A model generated the notes under the pieces. That model made no database searches. It worked only from the letters and a program-made list of their open reading frames with translations, and was not told the DNA's origin. A program made the position numbers and the translations under genes. This document shows positions 60,817 through 64,000 of a stretch of 64,000 bases of DNA, piece after piece. The stretch is from NCBI GenBank assembly GCA_964612425.1, contig CAZTDX010000008.1:1-64000 (forward strand). The letters are read 5' to 3'. This stretch comes from CAUJGP01 sp964612425. Its GTDB lineage: Bacteria > Bdellovibrionota > Bdellovibrionia > Bdellovibrionales > Bdellovibrionaceae. Positions within the stretch are counted from its first letter, which is position 1. Each line of letters starts with the position of its first letter.

Positions 60817-61197
60817 ATGAGTATAACTTTTTTGCTTAATTTTCAAGAGCCATTAGGTCCGTTAAATAACGATTTGACTGGAACCGAAACCGAGACATTT
60901 ACGAAAACTTTAGAGGAGCGAGATCAAGACACTTCTCACTTTTTCTCTGTTAACTTAACTGGCACCGAAACGTTTACAGAAAGCTCTGAAGAACCCGATC
61001 AGGATAAATCCAATTACAGATATTCTTTATTTGGTCAGAATAAAAGTCTTTTGATCGGTACCGAAACGTTTACGAGGAGTTTCGAAGAAAAAGATCAAGA
61101 CGAATCCAACCGACTGATGATGGCTACAAAAACGGCTACTAGTTCATTAGAAGAGCGTGATCAATATAGTGATCAAAAAAGGTTTTCGGTGTTTTAG
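60817..61197 (+). CDS. Graspetide (omega-ester peptide) precursor with four core repeats
   Basis: The 126-residue protein contains four copies of a core motif of the form GTETFT-x-S-x-EE-x-DQD at residues 22-38, 49-63, 81-95 and 103-117, with a short leader-like N-terminus (MSITFLLNFQEPLGPLNNDL). Graspetide cores are short segments with Thr/Ser hydroxyls and nearby Glu/Asp carboxylates that an ATP-grasp ligase joins into ester or amide rings. The ligase gene begins 5 bp downstream. Repeat 1 has an extra Thr-Glu, and repeat 4 is degenerate (TKTATSS, and Tyr in place of the last Asp). GGAG with spacing 8 precedes the ATG. The spacing resembles thuringinin-type cores but the Thr pattern (TxTxT) differs. 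Confidence 0.88.
   Translation: MSITFLLNFQEPLGPLNNDLTGTETETFTKTLEERDQDTSHFFSVNLTGTETFTESSEEPDQDKSNYRYSLFGQNKSLLIGTETFTRSFEEKDQDESNRLMMATKTATSSLEERDQYSDQKRFSVF
60880..61167 (+). repeat. Four tandem core-peptide repeats
   Basis: Core segments at 60880-60930, 60961-61005, 61057-61101 and 61123-61167. The DNA is similar in each (GG-N-ACCGAAAC for the first three), with variable spacers, so they likely arose by duplication and are kept by selection on the Thr, Glu and Asp positions. Confidence 0.85.
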
Positions 61198-61202
61198 TCA
61201 AA

Positions 61203-62159
61203 ATGATCTTCATAATATCTAACTCCCAAGATGCTACAACCGATTATTTATGTGAGAAGATTGCCGCCTCTTCTCTTGACTACGTTCGATTAAACTCAGA
61301 TCAAATTTTAGATAACGCATATATTGAATACGATGGCACACGGCCCATTTTGAAGCTTTATGGTAGGTCAATTTTACCTGAAGAAATTTCTACTTTGGTT
61401 TTTCGTAGACCCAAACCACTCAATTTACAAATTGGGAAAGATCTTGCAGAACAAAATCATGTCAATCAAGAATGGTCCGAAGCCATAGAGGGGTTTTTAG
61501 CCCACATCAACACTGACAAGTGGATGAATCATCCCGCAAAAAATGTTTCAGCATCTCATAAAATTGAGCAGCTATCGAGAGCAAATGAATTTTGTTTGAA
61601 AGTTCCTAAAAGTTTAGTAACACAAAATGCCGAAATATTAAAATCTTTTTGGACTTCATTTAATGGCAATATTATTGCGAAGCCCCTCGCGCTAGGCTTT
61701 CTAGAGCGTATACCTTTTGAAGATAGCACACAAATTTATACCAACGTTGTAAGCGCCGATATGTTGTCAAAAGGGATAAAGGTAATTGGAAATTGCCCAA
61801 CTCTATTTCAAGAAGCCATATTAGAAAAAACTGATGTTAGGGTGACAGTAGTAGATGAAACCATTTACTCCGTGGCACTCAAGCATCCCAATAGAGAAAT
61901 ACCCATCGATATTCGTAGAGACAATATGGTTTTAATTCAATATGAACCAATAGAGCTTCCATCGAGCATTCGGAGAAGTCTGCTTGCAATACTGAAATCA
62001 TATGGACTTCGGTTTGCGGCAATAGATATGGTAGTGGACAATAAAAATAATTGGCATTTCCTAGAGATAAACCCAAATGGCCAGTGGGCATGGATGGACT
62101 TGGTCGGAGCGACTAAGATATATCAGGGTTTTATTTCGGCTTTTCAGAAGGGTATGTAG
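61203..62159 (+). CDS. Graspetide-type ATP-grasp ligase (MvdD-like)
   Basis: The 318-residue protein has the features of the ATP-grasp ligases that make microviridin-type peptides: opening IFIISNSQDATTDYLCEKI, the LVFRRPKPL motif near residue 65, the ATP-binding NIIAKPL, the substrate-facing TLFQEAILEKTDVRVTVVDE, and the metal-binding FLEINPNGQWAWMD at the C-terminus. It would phosphorylate core carboxylates and form omega-ester (or amide) crosslinks. It begins 5 bp after the precursor and ends 1 nt into the next gene, so the three are one unit. MvdC (amide) and MvdD (ester) activity cannot be told apart by eye. Confidence 0.93.
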   Translation: MIFIISNSQDATTDYLCEKIAASSLDYVRLNSDQILDNAYIEYDGTRPILKLYGRSILPEEISTLVFRRPKPLNLQIGKDLAEQNHVNQEWSEAIEGFLAHINTDKWMNHPAKNVSASHKIEQLSRANEFCLKVPKSLVTQNAEILKSFWTSFNGNIIAKPLALGFLERIPFEDSTQIYTNVVSADMLSKGIKVIGNCPTLFQEAILEKTDVRVTVVDETIYSVALKHPNREIPIDIRRDNMVLIQYEPIELPSSIRRSLLAILKSYGLRFAAIDMVVDNKNNWHFLEINPNGQWAWMDLVGATKIYQGFISAFQKGM

Positions 62160-62926
62160 TGGATCGGAAAGAAAGACTAAAAAATGAACTGGAAAAATAC
62201 GGAAATCTCCAACTAACTAATCGTTTTGTTATTAGACTGGTCTGGATTCTCTATAAAATACCGCATTTCAATGAAGATATTCCAATACAGGAGTTCTGGC
62301 GCAAGCAGTACTTTCGAGAGTTTAAGAAATTAGAAATCAAGACTACTCCCAATAAAACATCATACGATCAAATTATCATCGTACTGAAAGAGTCCCGGAA
62401 TCATGTGATTGCGCGAAAAGCAACTTTAGACGACAAAGTCAAAAATCTGCTGACATTGACGGGCGCCTCTATTCCATTCATTACAGTTTTTCTGGGAACA
62501 TGGCCCGGTTCACTATTTGGGATAATTGGTCTCTTACTCTTAATTTCCACAATTTTTTTGCTATTAACCTATTGGGGGATTCTAACAACGGTCGAAATTT
62601 CGGTAGATAGCAAATGGCTGACACTTTCCGAAGATGATATAAAGCAATTGCTTATTGATGATTTACAATATGCAAACCACCACAATAACAGCACCGTAGA
62701 TTTTCTTGCCGACCTCTTCAGAGCAGCAAGATTTTTCTTTGTTGGAGCATTATTATGCTTGGTTCTAAACGTAGTAATAAATCATTTTTCTCCAAAAGAG
62801 GACAATCTACGCGAAATATTAGATGTCGTTTCTAAGACCGTTGAGAAATCTTCACCAAGCACGACATGCGTAGAACTTCTTGTGGGAAAATGTAAAGTTG
62901 ATGAAAAGCTGTTTTGTCCGATGTGA
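62159..62926 (+). CDS. Membrane protein coupled to the graspetide ligase
   Basis: The 255-residue protein starts at GTG 62159, sharing 1 nt with the ligase stop. It has a soluble N-terminal part of about 95 residues, two or three adjacent membrane helices (about residues 97-113, 118-138), a short soluble part, another helix (188-208) and a C-terminal extracytoplasmic-looking tail with three cysteines. No transporter motif (ATP-binding cassette or peptidase) is seen. It may export, process or give self-protection to the product, or be its target; none is shown by sequence. Confidence 0.7.
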   Translation: MDRKERLKNELEKYGNLQLTNRFVIRLVWILYKIPHFNEDIPIQEFWRKQYFREFKKLEIKTTPNKTSYDQIIIVLKESRNHVIARKATLDDKVKNLLTLTGASIPFITVFLGTWPGSLFGIIGLLLLISTIFLLLTYWGILTTVEISVDSKWLTLSEDDIKQLLIDDLQYANHHNNSTVDFLADLFRAARFFFVGALLCLVLNVVINHFSPKEDNLREILDVVSKTVEKSSPSTTCVELLVGKCKVDEKLFCPM

Positions 62927-63384
62927 ACGCCAACCCACGCGAGCGCGGACACTTAGCAACACAAGCTAGCCTTTTGTTCGAACATTTGATAGTAGTGCTC
63001 GCAATTCTCCTGGTGCCTAAAAAGGCCAAAGTACGTCTGGCCCCATTCCTCCTGTTTTTATTCATGTTTGAGGTCGTTTATGAACGTGGCTGGTTGAGCG
63101 CTCAAAGGACACTATGTATGAGAGATGCAATATTCTTTCGATGAGCAAATTTTGTAGATGTGCAGCTCTTCTCATGGCTCCAGTGGAATTTTTATCCACT
63201 TGATATAGGGGTGCAAGAAAGAGTAGAGACCAATTTAAGATTGAAATCCATAAGGTCGATTTTGATTGGTTGAATTAACTACGGCTTGCGAACGGACGCT
63301 TGCAACATAGACTTAGGGATTGCCTTTTTCTGGTCTAGCTTCAACTGCGAGATATTCCGACAAGACCGAAGCGAGGAGTGTCAG
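62927..63384. other. Intergenic stretch after the graspetide cluster
   Basis: No gene I can support lies in these 458 bp. A 76-codon frame at 62914-63144 starts with TTG inside the previous gene and has no family features. Base composition is more GC-rich than the graspetide genes. AGGAG at 63375-63379 serves the next gene. Confidence 0.45.
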
Positions 63385-64000
63385 ATGGGTACATCGTTAT
63401 TAGCTATTACGCTTTCGTTGCTTGAGAAAAATGCTGACTATGATGACTTGACCACCGCATGTCAGCCAATTTGGAATGCCAATAAATTGGTAACTGAATC
63501 AAGTCAGAAAAAACTTGCTGAATACGCTGAGTGGATCGAAGAGGCCGAGAAAATTCAAAATTCTGGAAGAGTGTTAGGTGACGACGAAGAAATTTATGTC
63601 GATAGAGTCGATTCATTTCTTCATGACGAAAGTTTTATTTTCCATACATCACGAAGTGGGTCGGCGTGGTCGTTGATCTTGGTGATTTCTAAGCTGATGT
63701 CCAAGGACTTTCAGTTGGCGGCAGACACCCTCAACAGGATTAGCCCAACATTTGGAAAGTTAAAGTGGAACCCAAAAGTCGTAGAGATTTATTCGTTGGG
63801 ACCAAAGGTTGGAAACGAACCTTGGGCCATGTGCATTAGGGCGGCATCTAACTATGTACGACACTCGAATGAGTGGCGCGTGGCGACGACAAAAAAAGAG
63901 ATTGTAAATGGTAAAGAGGAATTTGTGAAAATCACTGATCCTCTTGTGAATCAGTTAGACCCAGATCAAAGGCCGAGTGCCACGACACTTATTTCAATCG
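63385..64000 (+). CDS. Unrecognised protein, 5' part, cut by the window edge
   Basis: From ATG 63385 (AGGAG, spacing 6) an open frame runs off the right edge, giving the first 205 residues, starting MGTSLLAITLSLLEKNADYD. Later parts read WNANKLVTESSQKKLAEYAE, SFIFHTSRSGSAWSLILVIS, VEIYSLGPKVGNEPWAMCI and YVRHSNEWRVATT. It looks soluble and folded. I do not recognise the family. The base use is less AT-rich than the genes to its left. Confidence 0.7.
   Translation, partial: MGTSLLAITLSLLEKNADYDDLTTACQPIWNANKLVTESSQKKLAEYAEWIEEAEKIQNSGRVLGDDEEIYVDRVDSFLHDESFIFHTSRSGSAWSLILVISKLMSKDFQLAADTLNRISPTFGKLKWNPKVVEIYSLGPKVGNEPWAMCIRAASNYVRHSNEWRVATTKKEIVNGKEEFVKITDPLVNQLDPDQRPSATTLISI

Noticed and set aside
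62914..63144. A 76-codon frame after the graspetide cluster
   Set aside because: TTG start inside the previous gene, no ribosome-binding site, no recognisable features; left as intergenic.
1..64000. CRISPR array, rRNA, or prophage structural genes
   Set aside because: No regularly spaced repeats, no rRNA-like segment and no capsid, tail or terminase genes were seen.

Overview
The window looks like chromosomal DNA of a Gram-negative, AT-rich bacterium. It has lipoprotein maturation enzymes (LspA, Lgt), lipobox-bearing and Sec-exported proteins, a BamE-like lipoprotein, TatA, an NtrY/NtrX pair and several sigma-54 enhancer-binding proteins. The mix of secreted hydrolases and sigma-54 regulators suggests Bdellovibrionota (Bdellovibrio or Bacteriovorax relatives). 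That placement is inference from gene content only; there is no rRNA or tRNA in the window to test it.

Positions 1-36,000 are mostly core genome: trmL, secA, tatA, a poly(A) polymerase/CCA-type nucleotidyltransferase, a DEAD-box helicase, lspA-lgt, a ribH-ntrY-ntrX-proS-pyrF run on the minus strand, uvrA, ppa, and an rluA-type pseudouridine synthase overlapping hflX. Scattered between them are secreted proteins of unknown role, an AAA/DUF4143 ATPase, a HigBA-type module with a palindromic operator, and a two-gene HipA-type kinase system whose regulator fuses a HipA N-terminal domain to a DNA-binding helix-turn-helix. A second HigBA-like pair lies at 36,165-36,791.

Positions about 37,500-57,150 form an integrative conjugative element on the minus strand. 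Tyrosine recombinase, excisionase-like protein, Replic_Relax protein, FtsK-type coupling ATPase and a compact VirB-like type IV secretion system (VirB2, 3, 4, 5, 6, 8, short 9, 10) make one long overlapping gene run that begins with a zinc ribbon and two genes of about 50 codons. Upstream of it is a second minus-strand operon (50,282-55,956): sigma-54 response regulator, small exported protein, OppA-like binding protein, YcaO-domain enzyme and hybrid histidine kinase. A full-consensus sigma-54 promoter precedes the response regulator. A near-match precedes the transfer operon, and both upstream regions share a TGGNCCA motif. This reads as a possible peptide-signalling circuit controlling its own operon and perhaps transfer.

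Positions 57,155-59,650 hold an IS110-type element broken by an IS3-family element. The 5-bp target duplication is visible, and removing the insert restores the IS110 transposase reading frame. Positions 60,817-62,926 encode a graspetide (omega-ester peptide) cluster: a precursor with four Thr/Glu/Asp-rich core repeats, an MvdD-like ATP-grasp ligase 5 bp downstream, and a membrane protein overlapping the ligase by 1 nt. The window ends inside an unrecognised gene that starts at 63,385.

The graspetide cluster and the YcaO/OppA-like/two-component island are the two best candidates for undescribed biology. All functions are read from sequence motifs; no searches were run.
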